DNA of 64,000 nt from Locusta migratoria (lineage: Eukaryota; Arthropoda; Insecta; Orthoptera; Acrididae): contig CM048746.1 in assembly GCA_026315105.1 (NCBI GenBank), positions 143,450,730-143,514,729 of the forward strand. The letters are read 5' to 3'. A model generated the notes under the pieces. The model saw nothing but the letters and a program-made list of their open reading frames with translations, did no database searches and was not told the origin of the DNA. Positions 55,595 to 64,000 of the stretch are shown in pieces. Within the stretch, counting starts at the first letter, position 1, and every line of letters begins with the position of its first letter. The translations under genes and the position numbers were made by a program.

Positions 55595-56590
55595 ACTACC
55601 CCGAAGATCAGTCCTAGCACCCCTACTTTCAATCTGTACACCACTGACATGCCTAACACCGATAGCGAAACGTTTCAGTATGCCAATTACCTTGCCATAG
55701 CTGTATAACGCAGCACACTTGAGAAAGGAGAAACTGTGTTATCCGCAGATTTAGAAACCCAAGACAAATATTACAAAGCATGGAAACTCCAACCAAATGC
55801 AGCCAAGTCACAGGTCTGTACATTCCATCTGAACTGCAATACAATAGCTCAATGTGAACCTATGGCAACAAAGGGTTGGATATAATTTCCAGCCTAAATA
55901 CTTTAGGGTCACACTGGATCCCACTCTAACAGGCAGAAGATACTTGTAAAATACAAGCCAAAAGTTGATGCATCGACTCTGATCATTAAGTTGCTGAATA
56001 TTGTACTCAAGAATGGCGACATAGTATGTACAAACGATAACTACATGTACATTTAAAACTTCAATGAGCACAATTAGAGGTACACTATAACCCACGCCGA
56101 TCCCCTCGCTGCACACCCTCAGCAACATCCCACCACCTGAATTGCGACGCTAAGCAGCAACTAACCGAGAATTGAGGAAACTACACTTCGACTACCCACA
56201 AGACTTTCCAATTCATAGCGTCTTAAATGAAAGTCATCCAGACCGCCTAAATTACACACACCACTATGGCATAATCGAAGGAACGACAAGCAGTTCGACT
56301 TTAAAGAAGAGTGGCACAAGAAATTAGGATATCCAAAACTGAAACGCTGTCCTATCACGATTTCATTTGGAGAGAAGTGAGTGGACAAGACTGTACAGTA
56401 TAAGAACTAGCCATGCTAAGTGCACTGCCACAATTCACCACTGGTAACCTCAAGACTCTCCAGTCTGTAATTAAGGAGCCTAACGACAAACCGATCAACA
56501 GGTTGTCAGAGACTGTCATCACAGGAAGTATCTTGGACAATTTGCTACTTTATTAACGCTAATCTCTTTGCTATTATTTGGCTCCAGACA
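55595..56590 (+). pseudogene. LINE-E (Jockey-like) reverse transcriptase relic
   Basis: Plus strand: PTFNLYTTDMPNTDSETFQ, YANYLAIAV (catalytic YADD changed to YANY), LEKGETVLSADLETQDKYY, KAWKLQPNAAKSQVCTFHL, then broken frames with KVDASTLIIKLLNI and, later, PRIEETTLRLPTRLSNS, KEEWHKKLGYPKLKRCPI and SFGEK. The order of QGS-box remnant, ADD box, LD.Y...W.L.PN..K....FHLNN and a C-terminal cysteine-less end fits Jockey-type LINEs. Numerous stops. It is a different family from LINE-A to D. No endonuclease, no tail recognised. Confidence 0.78.
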
Positions 56591-56654
56591 CTAGACATTG
56601 AACTGTGATTAAATGTGTCTGATTTGATTGAGTTGTAACTATAAAACTGGGCCA

Positions 56655-56855
56655 CAGCGGATTAGCTGTGCGCACTGGGGCACCGTGCTGCGGTGTGCAC
56701 CGCAATTCGCCGTCGGGGGTTCGAGTCCCCCCTTGGGCATGGGTGTTTGTGTTGTCCTTCAGCTAATTTACATCAGTTTAAGTAGTTTGAGAGTTATGGA
56801 CTAATAACCACGTATTGAGTCTGATAGATTTACAAACATCTGAACATTTTTAATT
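56655..56855 (+). mobile_element. SINE-1, diverged copy
   Basis: Head CAGCGGATTAGCTGTGCGCA (A box degraded), B box GGGTTCGAGTCCC, TTGGGCATGGGTGTTTGTG, TTTAAGTAGTTTGAGAGTTA and ATTTACAAACATCTGAACAT. Confidence 0.8.
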
Positions 56856-57405
56856 GTAAAATTATTACTGAAAAATTATCAAATACTATAAAATTATTAT
56901 ATTATAAAATTAATGTTACAGAATGTAAAATTACGTATTCAATTTTAGAGAAAGTAAATTGTATGTAAATGCATAAGCACATATACGTGTAAGACTAAAC
57001 TGTATGTGCTCCTAAATATTTCCTGTTGTTGCCATCAGATAAATAAATAAGATACCTTTCTTTTGGTTGTTGTAGTTAAAGCGGAATGTACGATAAGTTA
57101 GAAAAAAATGTAATCTCAGAAAATAGTTTTTTATTGTAAAAAAATTATTTCTTGTATAACCATACAAATAAACTGGTCGTCCCGACTCTGAAGAATGCCC
57201 CGTAAAACTGCCCTTCAGTAAAGCGCTCGTCTTCTACATTCCGCCGACCTGTTCCCCATCCCCTCACTTTGTCCCTATTCCCCTTTGCTTCCTTCTGCCT
57301 TCCATTTTCAACCTAATACCTCTGTCCAATTCCTCCTTGACTTAGCAATTCAAAGTGAAGAACCTGAAAATCAGGAGCTGTCTTCAAAATGTAACAGCGG
57401 AAAGT
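56856..57405. other. No gene recognised
   Basis: AT-rich spacer before the Penelope-like composite. Confidence 0.5.
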
Positions 57406-57412
57406 AAGTACA

Positions 57413-57525
57413 AAGTTGTGCATCTTCATGTTTTCGCGGCGCAATGACTGTTCAAAGAAGTTTCGGGCGTGCAGCCGCATAAAGTTTTCTTCTTCTAATA
57501 TTTCGGCTGAGAAACGTTCAGCCAT
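57413..57525 (-). pseudogene. Penelope ORF start, truncated, minus strand
   Basis: ATG at 57525, MAERFSAEILEEENFMRL, then HARNFFEQSLRRENMK, and truncation at about 57413, where host sequence takes over. It is preceded on this strand by its terminal repeat (57526-57693). Confidence 0.9.
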
Positions 57526-57535
57526 CTTCAGAGAC
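57494..57535 (-). ncRNA. Hammerhead ribozyme-like motif, inverted Penelope unit
   Basis: Complement CTGAAGA (57531-57525), T, perfect stem GGCTGA/TCAGCC, GAAA (57504-57501), ATATTA. Identical to the motif at 59465. Confidence 0.65.
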
Positions 57536-57693
57536 GAGTCGGAGACTGACGCTCCAGCACGCGCTTCGTGCTTACAAACGCGCGGGCCGCGCTACTGCGC
57601 ATGCGGCCACAGATACAACAAGGCGCCAAAGACGTTACTCTGCGGCAAGGAAGTACACGTATGTGTAAATTATGTCTGTGGCTGCATGGTCGA

Positions 57694-58102
57694 TTACTGC
57701 GGAGAAATCGATGTATTATGATCTGTGCTGTGGCGGCGTCTTTGTAAATTTATTAAAGAAAGTGCCGGATTCCATGAGTTATCTAAACTGAAGCCACTGT
57801 CCCTGTTAATTAAATTCGTCCCCAAGCGAATTTCTATTGCTTCTTTCACTACTGAGTCCCAGAAAGATGAAGTGGAAGCTAAAATTTTGACGTTTTTGTA
57901 CGTCATGGAGTGTCCAGTATCAAGACAGTGCTCTGCCACTGCCGATTTATTTGGTTGTAAAAGACGGGTATATCTCTTGTGTTCCGTGCATCTTTCCTGC
58001 ACTGTACGTGTCGTCTGTCCTATGTACGAAAGGCCACATTCACATGGGGTCTTGTAAACCCCGGCCTTCCGGAGCTCCAAATCATCCTTGTTAGAACCCA
58101 AG
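57694..58102 (-). pseudogene. Penelope GIY-YIG endonuclease domain, minus-strand copy
   Basis: LGSNKDDLELRKAGVYKTPC, ECGLSYIGQTTRTVQERC, ...AVAEHCLDTGHSMTYKNVK and IEIRLGTNLINRDSGFSLDN, stop at 57696. GVY and YIG motifs, Arg (TTRTVQER) and the later Glu (IEIR) of the fold are present, followed by a stop and the terminal repeat. It joins head to head with the plus-strand RT fragment at about 58102. Confidence 0.92.
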
Positions 58103-58677
58103 ATATTGAAGCCCACAGTGTTCTGGAGGTATGTTGATGACACATTTGTTGTGTGGCCTCACGGTGAAGACAAGTTACAAGAATTTTTAAACTACCTGAA
58201 TTCCATCCATAACCAAATCCAGTTTACAATGGAAGTCGAAAAAGATGGATGCCTTCCATTTCTGAATGTGATGGTACGACGTAAAGACGATGGCACCTTA
58301 GGACATTTAGTATATAGAAAACCGACCCATACTGATTTATACTTACATGCAAATAGCTGCCATCATCCATCCCAGACGATGAGTGTTCTTAGAACACTGG
58401 TCCATAGAGCACACGTCATTGCTGATGAGAGCAGTTTACAGGACGAGCTTCTACACCTGAAGAGTCTTTGAAGCAATCGGATACTCTCCACAACAGATAC
58501 ATAAGGCACTACGAACGAAGCCAACGATACGTGCAAAGAAAACGGAAGATGATGCAAAAAGTTTTAAATCTATGGCTTTTCTGCCATATGTTGGGAGCCT
58601 GTCGTCGAAAATCGGATGGATTATGAACAAACACGATGTTAAAGTAATTTTTCGATCCCCACCAACGACAGCAGCAG
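58103..58677 (+). pseudogene. Penelope RT C-terminal fragment
   Basis: Starts LKPTVFWRYVDDTFVVWP with the catalytic YVDD, then EDKLQEFLNYLNSIHNQIQ, DGCLPFLNVMVRRKDDG and HANSCHHPSQTMSVLRTLV. A 2-base deletion near 58467 (against 61306) shifts the frame. The rest, to GSLSSKIGWIMNKHDVKV, is readable in another frame. Confidence 0.9.
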
Positions 58678-59085
58678 TTTTTGGATTCTAACAAGGATGA
58701 TTTGGAGCTCCGGAAGGCCGGGGTTTACAAGATCCCATGTGAAAGTGGCCTTTCGTACATAGGACAGACGACACGTACAGTACAGGAAAGATGCACGGAA
58801 CACCAGAGATATACCCGTCTTTTACAACCAAATAAATCGGCAGTGGCAGAGCACTGTCTTGATACTGGACACTCCATGACGTACGAAAACGTCAAAATTT
58901 TAGCTTCCACTTCATCTTTCTGGGACTCAGTAGTGAAAGAAGCAATAGAAATTCGCTTGGGGACGAATTTAATTAACAGGGACAGTGGCTACAGTTTAGA
59001 TAACTCATGGAATCCGGCACTTTCTTTAATAAATTTACAAAGACGCCGCCACAGCACAGATCTTAATACATATATTTCTCCGGAG
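58678..59085 (+). pseudogene. Penelope GIY-YIG endonuclease, first plus-strand copy
   Basis: LDSNKDDLELRKAGVYKIPC, ESGLSYIGQTTRTVQERC (one Cys of the CECG pair changed to Ser), to HSTDLNTYISPE. A run of five T at 58678-58682 puts it out of frame with the RT part. The C-terminal end is cut by SINE-1. Confidence 0.92.
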
Positions 59086-59288
59086 TTCAAAAATGTTCAA
59101 ATGTTTGTAGAACTTATGGGACTTACCTACGGGGTCATCAGTCCCTAAGCTTACAAACTACTAATGAACTAGGTAACACTAAGGACGGCACAAATATCCA
59201 TGCCCGAGGGGGTATTCGAACCCCCGACCGTAGTGGCCGTGCAGACCGTGACTGGAGCGCCTCAGTCCCCTCGGCCACCGCGGCCGGC
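59086..59288 (-). mobile_element. SINE-1 in the Penelope terminal repeat region, with duplication
   Basis: Minus strand: GCCGGCCGCGGTGGCCGAGG, B box GGGTTCGAATACC, ATGGATATTTGTGCCGTCC, ACTGATGACCCCGTAGGTAA and CATTTGAACATTTTTG. TTTCTCCG(G/C)AG flanks it at 59075-59085 and 59289-59299, so the Penelope element was in place first. Confidence 0.94.
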
Positions 59289-59470
59289 TTTCTCCGCAGT
59301 AATCGACCATTCATCCACAGACATAATTTACATATACGTGTACTTCCTTGCCGCCGAGTAACGTCTTTGGTGCCTTGTTGTATCTGTGGCCGCATGCGCA
59401 GTAGCGCGGCCCGCGCGTTTATAAGCACGAAGCGTGTGCTGGAGCGTCAGTCTTCGACTCGTCTCTGAAG
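59289..59470 (+). repeat. Penelope terminal repeat (pLTR), internal copy
   Basis: CGCAGTAATCGACCATTCAT, ACTTCCTTGCCGCCGAGTAA, GTCTTTGGTGCCTTGTTGTA, CGCATGCGCAGTAGCGCGGC and GCGTGTGCTGGAGCGTCAGT lead into the hammerhead and ATG. Repeated at 61930-62097, and inverted at 57526-57693. It is GC-rich and likely holds the promoter. Confidence 0.88.
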
Positions 59471-59507
59471 ATGGCTGAACGTTTCTCAGCCGAAATATTA
59501 GAAGAAG
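59460..59507 (+). ncRNA. Hammerhead ribozyme-like motif overlapping the Penelope start codon
   Basis: TCT (59462-59464) pairs with AGA (59500-59502) as stem I. CTGAAGA 59465-59471, extra T 59472, stem II GGCTGA (59473-59478) with TCAGCC (59486-59491), six perfect pairs around loop ACGTTTC. GAAA 59492-59495, AT-rich stem III. The A of the ATG is the last core base, so the codons MAERFSAEILEE lie in the ribozyme. Confidence 0.68.
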
Positions 59508-61521
59508 AAAACTTTATGCGGCTGCACGTCCGAAATTTCTTTGAACAGTCATTGCGCCGCGAAAACATGAAGAGGCACATCAAGTACCTCTTCGGGGAGG
59601 AGATGGTTTTAAGTGTTCGACTATTGGACAAGTTACGAGACTTGAGAGCGAGATTACTGAGCTCTTTAGCCTTTTTATTGAGGTGCCGTGCCCATGGCAT
59701 TATTCCAAAGTTTGCCAGGTTAGTACATTTTATAATATCGACTTCCATGAACGAGTTTTTAAGAAATGCTGGTGCTGCCATTGTTAAAGAGAGGATCCGT
59801 TTTACTCGACGACAGTTAGATCTTGTTTCTGAAGAACTTTATCGTCTCCACCTGAAGATAGCTGTTGATTTGCCCTGTCATTCATGGTACTGGATTGATG
59901 GTGTAACGTGGGCTAAAGCCGATTGGATTCACGAGGTGTCTACATCAAGACAGACTGCAAAGTTTGACCGGCTTGAGACCCCTTCGCAACAAGATACTGT
60001 TAATCGACGCTCCGTTGTTAATATGACGGGTAGAGATTTGGACGATGCTACGATGTTGGTCTTAGGCAAAGGACTGAACTTTGCACCCACGTTAAAGTTT
60101 TTACTAATACCTTCGTTTATCAGTGCCGTTGAAGAAGCTGTTCGACCACTCTCCATGGATTCAGCAGATGAAATAAGACGTGAAACCTGCCGTGCTGTAA
60201 TGAAGGTTCGCCCTCAAAGAAGAAATATTTCTGTGGCAGAGAGGGATGCACTACGTAAACTTCGCCAGGATACCGAGACAGTAGTTCTTCCAGCTGACAA
60301 AGGAAATGCCACTGTTTTAATGACTCGTGAAGACTACCATGATAAAATGTATAGTTTATTGACCTACAGTACATACCGAAAGCTTACCAAAGACCCCACA
60401 AATCAGGTAGTGAGGAAAACTATATCACTTCTGAACGCCTCCACCTTGCCTCCAGAAGTTGTGAGAAGATTAAAACCAAGTGGTGCGGTTCCTCCAAGAC
60501 TCTATGGACTTCCAGAGATCCACAAAAAGGATGTCCCATTGCTTCCTATAGTGAGCGACATTGGCTCTTCTAACTATGATTGTGCCAAACATTTGGCGTC
60601 GTTATTAAGGTCATTGGTGGGAAAATGTGCTCATCACATACGTAACTCCGCTTTCATTTCCAAACTAAAACCTTTGAAATTGGACAGCTCTGACTTGTTA
60701 GTCAGTTTTGATGTAGTGTCCTTATTTACCAAGGTTCCTCTTTCAGACTCATTATCTCTTATTGGCAAGAACTTTGACAAAGAGATTTCAGCATTGTTTA
60801 AACATGTCATGACCTCGACATATTTTTTATTCAATAACGAGTTCTTTGAACAAACTGACGGTGTCGCCATGGGTAGTCCCTTGTCCCCCTTGGTGGCCAA
60901 TATGTTTATGGAGGACTTCGAGGAAAAGGTGCTGGAATCTGCCAGATTGAAGCCCACAGTGTTCTGGAGGTATGTTGATGACACATTTGTTGTGTGGCCT
61001 CACGGTGAAGACAAGTTACAAGAATTTTTAAACCATCTGAATTCCATCCATAACCAAATCCAGTTTACAATGGAAGTCGAAAAAGATGGATGCCTTCCAT
61101 TTCTGGATGTGATGGTACGACCTAAAGACGATGGCACGTTAGGGCATTCAGTATATAGAAAACCGACGCATACCGATTTATACTTACATGCAAATAGCTG
61201 CCAACATCCATCCCAGACGATGAGTGTTCTTAGAACACTGGTCCATAGAGCACACGTCATTGCTGATCAGAGCAGTCTACAGGACGAGCTTCTACACCTG
61301 AAGAGAGTCTTTGAAGCAAACGGATACTCTCCACAACAGATACATAGGGCACTACGAACGAAGCCAACGGTACGTGCAAAGAATAGGGAAGATGATGCAA
61401 AAAGTTTTAAATCTATGGCTTTTCTGCTATATGTTGGGAGCCTGTCGTCGAAAATCGGACGGATTATGAACAAACACGATGTTAAAGTAATTTTTCGACC
61501 CCCACCAAAGACAGCAGCACT
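59471..61521 (+). CDS. Penelope-like reverse transcriptase (long intact ORF)
   Basis: Open from ATG 59471 for about 684 codons before the frame leaves the endonuclease at 61521 (its own stop is at 61603). N-terminal region is Arg-rich and helical (about 1-230). ADKGNATVLMTREDYHDKM (about 277-295) and PPRLYGLPEIHKKDVPLLPI (about 337-356) are RT entry motifs. LLVSFDVVSLFTKVPL holds the first catalytic Asp (about 415). FFEQTDGVAMGSPLSPLVA follows. WRYVDDTFVVWPHGED holds catalytic YVDD at residues 501-504. The end has GSLSSKIGRIMNKHDVKVIF. No stops. It copies its RNA at target ends nicked by GIY-YIG. It is related to telomerase RT. Start choice: the only ATG after the terminal repeat, conserved in three copies. 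Confidence 0.95.
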
Positions 61522-61929
61522 TTGGGTTCTAACAAGGATGATTTGGAGCTCCGGAAGGCCGGGGTTTACAAGATCCCATGTGAATGTGGCCTTTCGTACA
61601 TAGGACAGACGACACGTACAGTGCAGGAAAGATGCACGGAACTCCAGAGATATACCCGTCTTTTACAACCAAATAAATCGGCAGTGGCAGAGCACTGTCT
61701 TGATACTGGACACTCCATGACGTACGAAAACGTCAAAATTTTAGCTTCCACTTCATCTTTTTGGGACTCAGTAGTGAAAGAAGAAATAGAAATTCGCTTG
61801 GGAACGAATTTAATTAACAGGGACAGTGGCTTCAGTTTAGATAACTCATGGAATCCGGCTCTTTCTTTAATAAATTCACAAAGACGCCGCCACAGCACAG
61901 ATCATAATACATCGATTTCCCCGCAGTAA
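61522..61929 (+). CDS. Penelope GIY-YIG endonuclease domain, out of frame by one T
   Basis: LGSNKDDLELRKAG, VYKIPCECGLSYIGQTTR (GVY at 61564 region, SYIG 61594-61605), the CECG cysteine pair typical of this element type, VQERC, AEHCLDTGHSMTYENVK, VVKEEIEIRLGTNLINRD and SISPQ, stop at 61927. A T run of three (61521-61523) separates it from the RT frame. Four T would fuse RT and endonuclease in one protein. Nicks DNA for target-primed synthesis in the family. Confidence 0.93.
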   Translation: MGSNKDDLELRKAGVYKIPCECGLSYIGQTTRTVQERCTELQRYTRLLQPNKSAVAEHCLDTGHSMTYENVKILASTSSFWDSVVKEEIEIRLGTNLINRDSGFSLDNSWNPALSLINSQRRRHSTDHNTSISPQ

Positions 61930-62097
61930 TCGACCATGCAGCCACAGACATAATTTACACATACGTGTACTTCCTTGCCGCGGAGTAACGTCTTTGGCGC
62001 CTTGTTGTATCTGTGGCCGAATGCGCAGTAGCGCGGCCCGCGCGTTTATAAGCACGAAGCGTGTGCTGGAGCGTCAGTCTTCGACTCGTCTCTGAAG
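61930..62097 (+). repeat. Penelope terminal repeat (pLTR), downstream copy
   Basis: Nearly identical to 59289-59470: CGCAGTAATCGACCATGCAG, GCCGCGGAGTAACGTCTTTG, GCGTGTGCTGGAGCGTCAGT. It is followed by the start of another ORF copy. Confidence 0.9.
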
Positions 62098-62132
62098 ATG
62101 GCTGAACGTTTCTCAGCCGAAATATTAGAAGA
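62087..62132 (+). ncRNA. Hammerhead ribozyme-like motif, 3' Penelope repeat
   Basis: CTGAAGA 62092-62098, T, GGCTGA/TCAGCC, GAAA 62119-62122, ATATTAGAAG. Same sequence as at 59465. Confidence 0.65.
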
Positions 62133-62175
62133 AAACATTATGCGGCTGCACGCCCGAAACTTCTTTGAACAAGTA
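62098..62175 (+). pseudogene. Penelope ORF start, truncated
   Basis: ATG at 62098, MAERFSAEILEENIMRLHAR, NFFEQ, then truncation at about 62172. One codon-sized deletion (GAAGAAGAA shortened) relative to the full copy. Confidence 0.88.
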
Positions 62176-62179
62176 TAAA

Positions 62180-63574
62180 GTTACTCTTACAAAAAATTAA
62201 ATATAATAACGACGCTAATAGACAACGTTAGATATGGACTCAGTTACTATGAAATTTTGATATTCGGTGCTAACATAATTGACCCGGCAGTTGTGGCACT
62301 GTAGCAGTAATACATCCATGTGTCACTGAAAATAAATCACTTAACCCATTTCTTCCCAAATATAGAAATTGTGAAAAAGTGTTATATTTAGTGATCAGGT
62401 TTTCTTTAAAATAATTGATATAACATTGCAAATATTACAAACTAGCAGTATGTGTTTTAATTTGCACCACCCATAATGTTGCGCTGTTTTCTAGTAAAAA
62501 AATAGAAAAATTTAGTTTTTGTGATCACATTCTTCTATTTGTTCAAACTGTGCAATATTGTCTATTATATGATAACTCTGACCTACATTAATGGTAACAC
62601 TCATGAAATATTGAAAAACACTCTGTGTGAAGCTGAACTTGACATTTCTTGCGTATGTAGATCGTCTGACGTTTGTACATCCTGCATCTTTTTACGAATT
62701 GTTAAGGTAATTGTGAAACTTTAACACATGTACAGAGAGAGCAGTGAAGGCCTTTTAACACAAGTGTGGTGAGTTTTGTATAGTAAGTCCATTTCGACTG
62801 CATTTTGTAAGGCTAAATTTTGCGTGTACGCAACACTTGGAAGAAACGGGTTAAATATCAACTTCCCTATAAAGCGAGTGATTTTACCGTACTGTGCCAT
62901 TTCCACAATAGCATCTGATCCGTACGCAGGGCAGAAGCACTTCAATTTTCGTTGTTCATTTATTATTCTAATGCACGATAAATATGGTAACAACAGGGTC
63001 ACAGATTGAAAGCATTTACTTCCTTTTACCACAAATCGTACACAAATCATTTTTGTTCAGCACGCATCTATGAAAAAGCCATTTCTGAATTACATTATGT
63101 ATGTTTCATTGGCCTCTTTGCGTAATAATATTAAAAATCGTTACTTTAATTTTCGAGTTCACGTGTAAATTTTATCATTTGTTACTTCTTCATAATCATT
63201 TAAATATTCGCTACGAAAGTCATGCACATTTTTATCTAGATGTTTCTATACTCCAGAGTCCACCATGGTGTACGAAAAAGGGTACATTGTTTTAGACTTT
63301 GAGACGTTTCACTTACAATAAACACAGGACAGCAAAATTTTCATAAATAGGGGGGGGGGGAGAACGTGAACTGAGAGAGGTGAAGGAAAATCACACGGGA
63401 ATCGCTATAGGGAAGGCGACGTTGTTATCTAGAAATGTTTTTGATGACTTATAGAAGGCCGGAATTTGTATGTGACTAGAAATCGATTCTACTGCCGCGA
63501 ACTTACACGTCCACAAAGGCAACGGAACCTTTGATCGTACAAAAGCAAACATTTCTTCGTTTCTCTTTTTTCTT
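62180..63574. other. No gene recognised
   Basis: AT-rich. Frames of 65-109 codons on both strands (62521-63050) have no motif. An 11-base G run lies near 63351. Confidence 0.5.
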
Positions 63575-63690
63575 ATTCTAATGGCTGTAACGGCTCGTGC
63601 AGCAGCGTCTCTATCCCTGAGGCAACAGATGGGGACGTTTGTAAGACAACAAACATCTGCACGACGTTTTCAGCAGCATGAAGTGGGACA
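63575..63690 (+). mobile_element. Tc1 transposase fragment
   Basis: ATGGCTGTAACGGCTCGTGC, CAGATGGGGACGTTTGTAAG and ACAAACATCTGCACGACG are collinear with the Tc1 at 32620-32730 (MAVTDRTATC... there, MAVTARAAASLSLRQQMGTF here). The reading stays open but is short. Confidence 0.7.
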
Positions 63691-63704
63691 AAAAAAGGAA
63701 GGGC

Positions 63705-63772
63705 TAGTAGGGGTACGACGTACCCTTCTTCATGCATCTGTGGGAGATTTGCAAAGTATGTATGTGGATGTA
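63705..63772 (+). mobile_element. Possible LINE-C tail
   Basis: GTACGACGTACCCTTCTTCA, GGGAGATTTGCAAAGTATG and TATGTGGATGTAG resemble the end of the LINE-C subfamily at 32170-32236 (CCTCCGCCACACACCG, GGCTTGCGGAGTATGG, GATGTAG). Short and diverged. Confidence 0.35.
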
Positions 63773-64000
63773 GTCCTATGAAATCTTTAGTTAACTCACA
63801 ACTTGCAAGTTACGCTTTTCCTGCTGTTTACAGGAGCTGTATTGCATTACATTGGTAGTTATCAGCTGCAGATTCCCCGATTAAATGGCTAATCTGTTTT
63901 TGAGATCTACGTGACCGTCAGGGGGGAAACGAATTGTCTGTGGCACGGGCTGGAGATAGCCGCAGGGTCGCAGGGTAACAAACGTAACCACGGGACGGCG

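Larger units (their letters stand above)
57413..62175 (+). mobile_element. Penelope-like retroelement composite with inverted 5' part and tandem terminal repeats
   Basis: Order along plus strand: minus-strand partial unit (58102 back to 57413: GIY-YIG end, terminal repeat, first 35 codons of the ORF), then plus-strand RT end plus GIY-YIG (58103-59085), SINE-1 (59086-59288), terminal repeat (59289-59470), long RT ORF and GIY-YIG (59471-61929), a second terminal repeat (61930-62097) and the first about 25 codons again (to 62175). Tandem repeats and an inverted 5' copy are typical of Penelope-like elements, as is RT fused to a GIY-YIG endonuclease. Three hammerhead-like motifs mark the ORF starts. 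Only small lesions separate it from an active element. Confidence 0.93.

Noticed and set aside
1..64000. CRISPR array, bacterial operons or a host gene with exons
   Set aside because: No spaced direct repeats of CRISPR type, no operon-like gene packing, and every long frame with a recognisable motif is from a mobile element.

Overview
This window comes from a large, repeat-rich arthropod genome. The mix of tRNA-headed SINEs, CR1/Jockey/RTE-like LINEs, a Penelope-like element, Tc1, hAT, piggyBac and Helitron pieces suggests an insect, most likely an orthopteran of the grasshopper/locust kind. That assignment is inference from recalled repeat families. I found no convincing host protein-coding gene, rRNA, stand-alone tRNA gene or CRISPR array. 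Nearly every long reading frame belongs to a transposable element.

Layout. 0-5.5 kb: internally deleted piggyBac relic, a Jockey/CR1-type LINE (LINE-B), a 5'-inverted copy of a (CAA)-tailed LINE (LINE-A), SINE scraps and a 3' piece of a CR1-like LINE (LINE-C). 5.5-13.8 kb: SINE copies, a hammerhead-like Penelope terminal-repeat fragment, an RTE-like LINE (LINE-D) hit by two SINEs, two LINE-A copies and another LINE-C 3' end. 13.8-25.5 kb: sparse AT-rich DNA with SINEs, an inverted-repeat element, a hAT relic, a Tc1 fragment and a hammerhead-like motif. 25.6-29.8 kb: a near full-length LINE-C on the minus strand with an SGNH-hydrolase ORF1 and an endonuclease/reverse transcriptase ORF2. 31.4-33.7 kb: a Tc1 transposon carrying a LINE-C and a SINE insertion. 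33.7-38.7 kb: AT-rich, apparently empty. 38.7-45.1 kb: a transposon-protein relic, then a gypsy-type LTR element split by a DNA transposon with long terminal inverted repeats that encodes an XPG/FEN1-like plus CXC-domain protein (Academ-like). 45.3-50.7 kb: a nested stack in which a LINE-C copy contains a LINE-B (itself hit by a SINE) and a non-autonomous hAT with an 8-bp duplication. 51-56.9 kb: SINEs, a complete non-autonomous Helitron, a 1.2-kb foldback element with hammerhead motifs near both ends, and a Jockey-like LINE. 57.4-62.2 kb: a Penelope-like element with an inverted 5' copy, tandem terminal repeats, a long RT frame, a GIY-YIG endonuclease and hammerhead motifs that overlap its start codon. 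62.2-64 kb: nearly empty, ending in a Tc1 scrap.

The genes do not form a host pathway. They are autonomous copying machines (reverse transcriptases with APE-type or GIY-YIG endonucleases, and transposases) plus the parasites that use them (SINEs, foldback, MITE-like and Helitron derivatives). Target-site duplications readable in the sequence give relative ages for several nested insertions. The points most worth following are the hammerhead-bearing Penelope and foldback elements and the XPG/CXC transposon.
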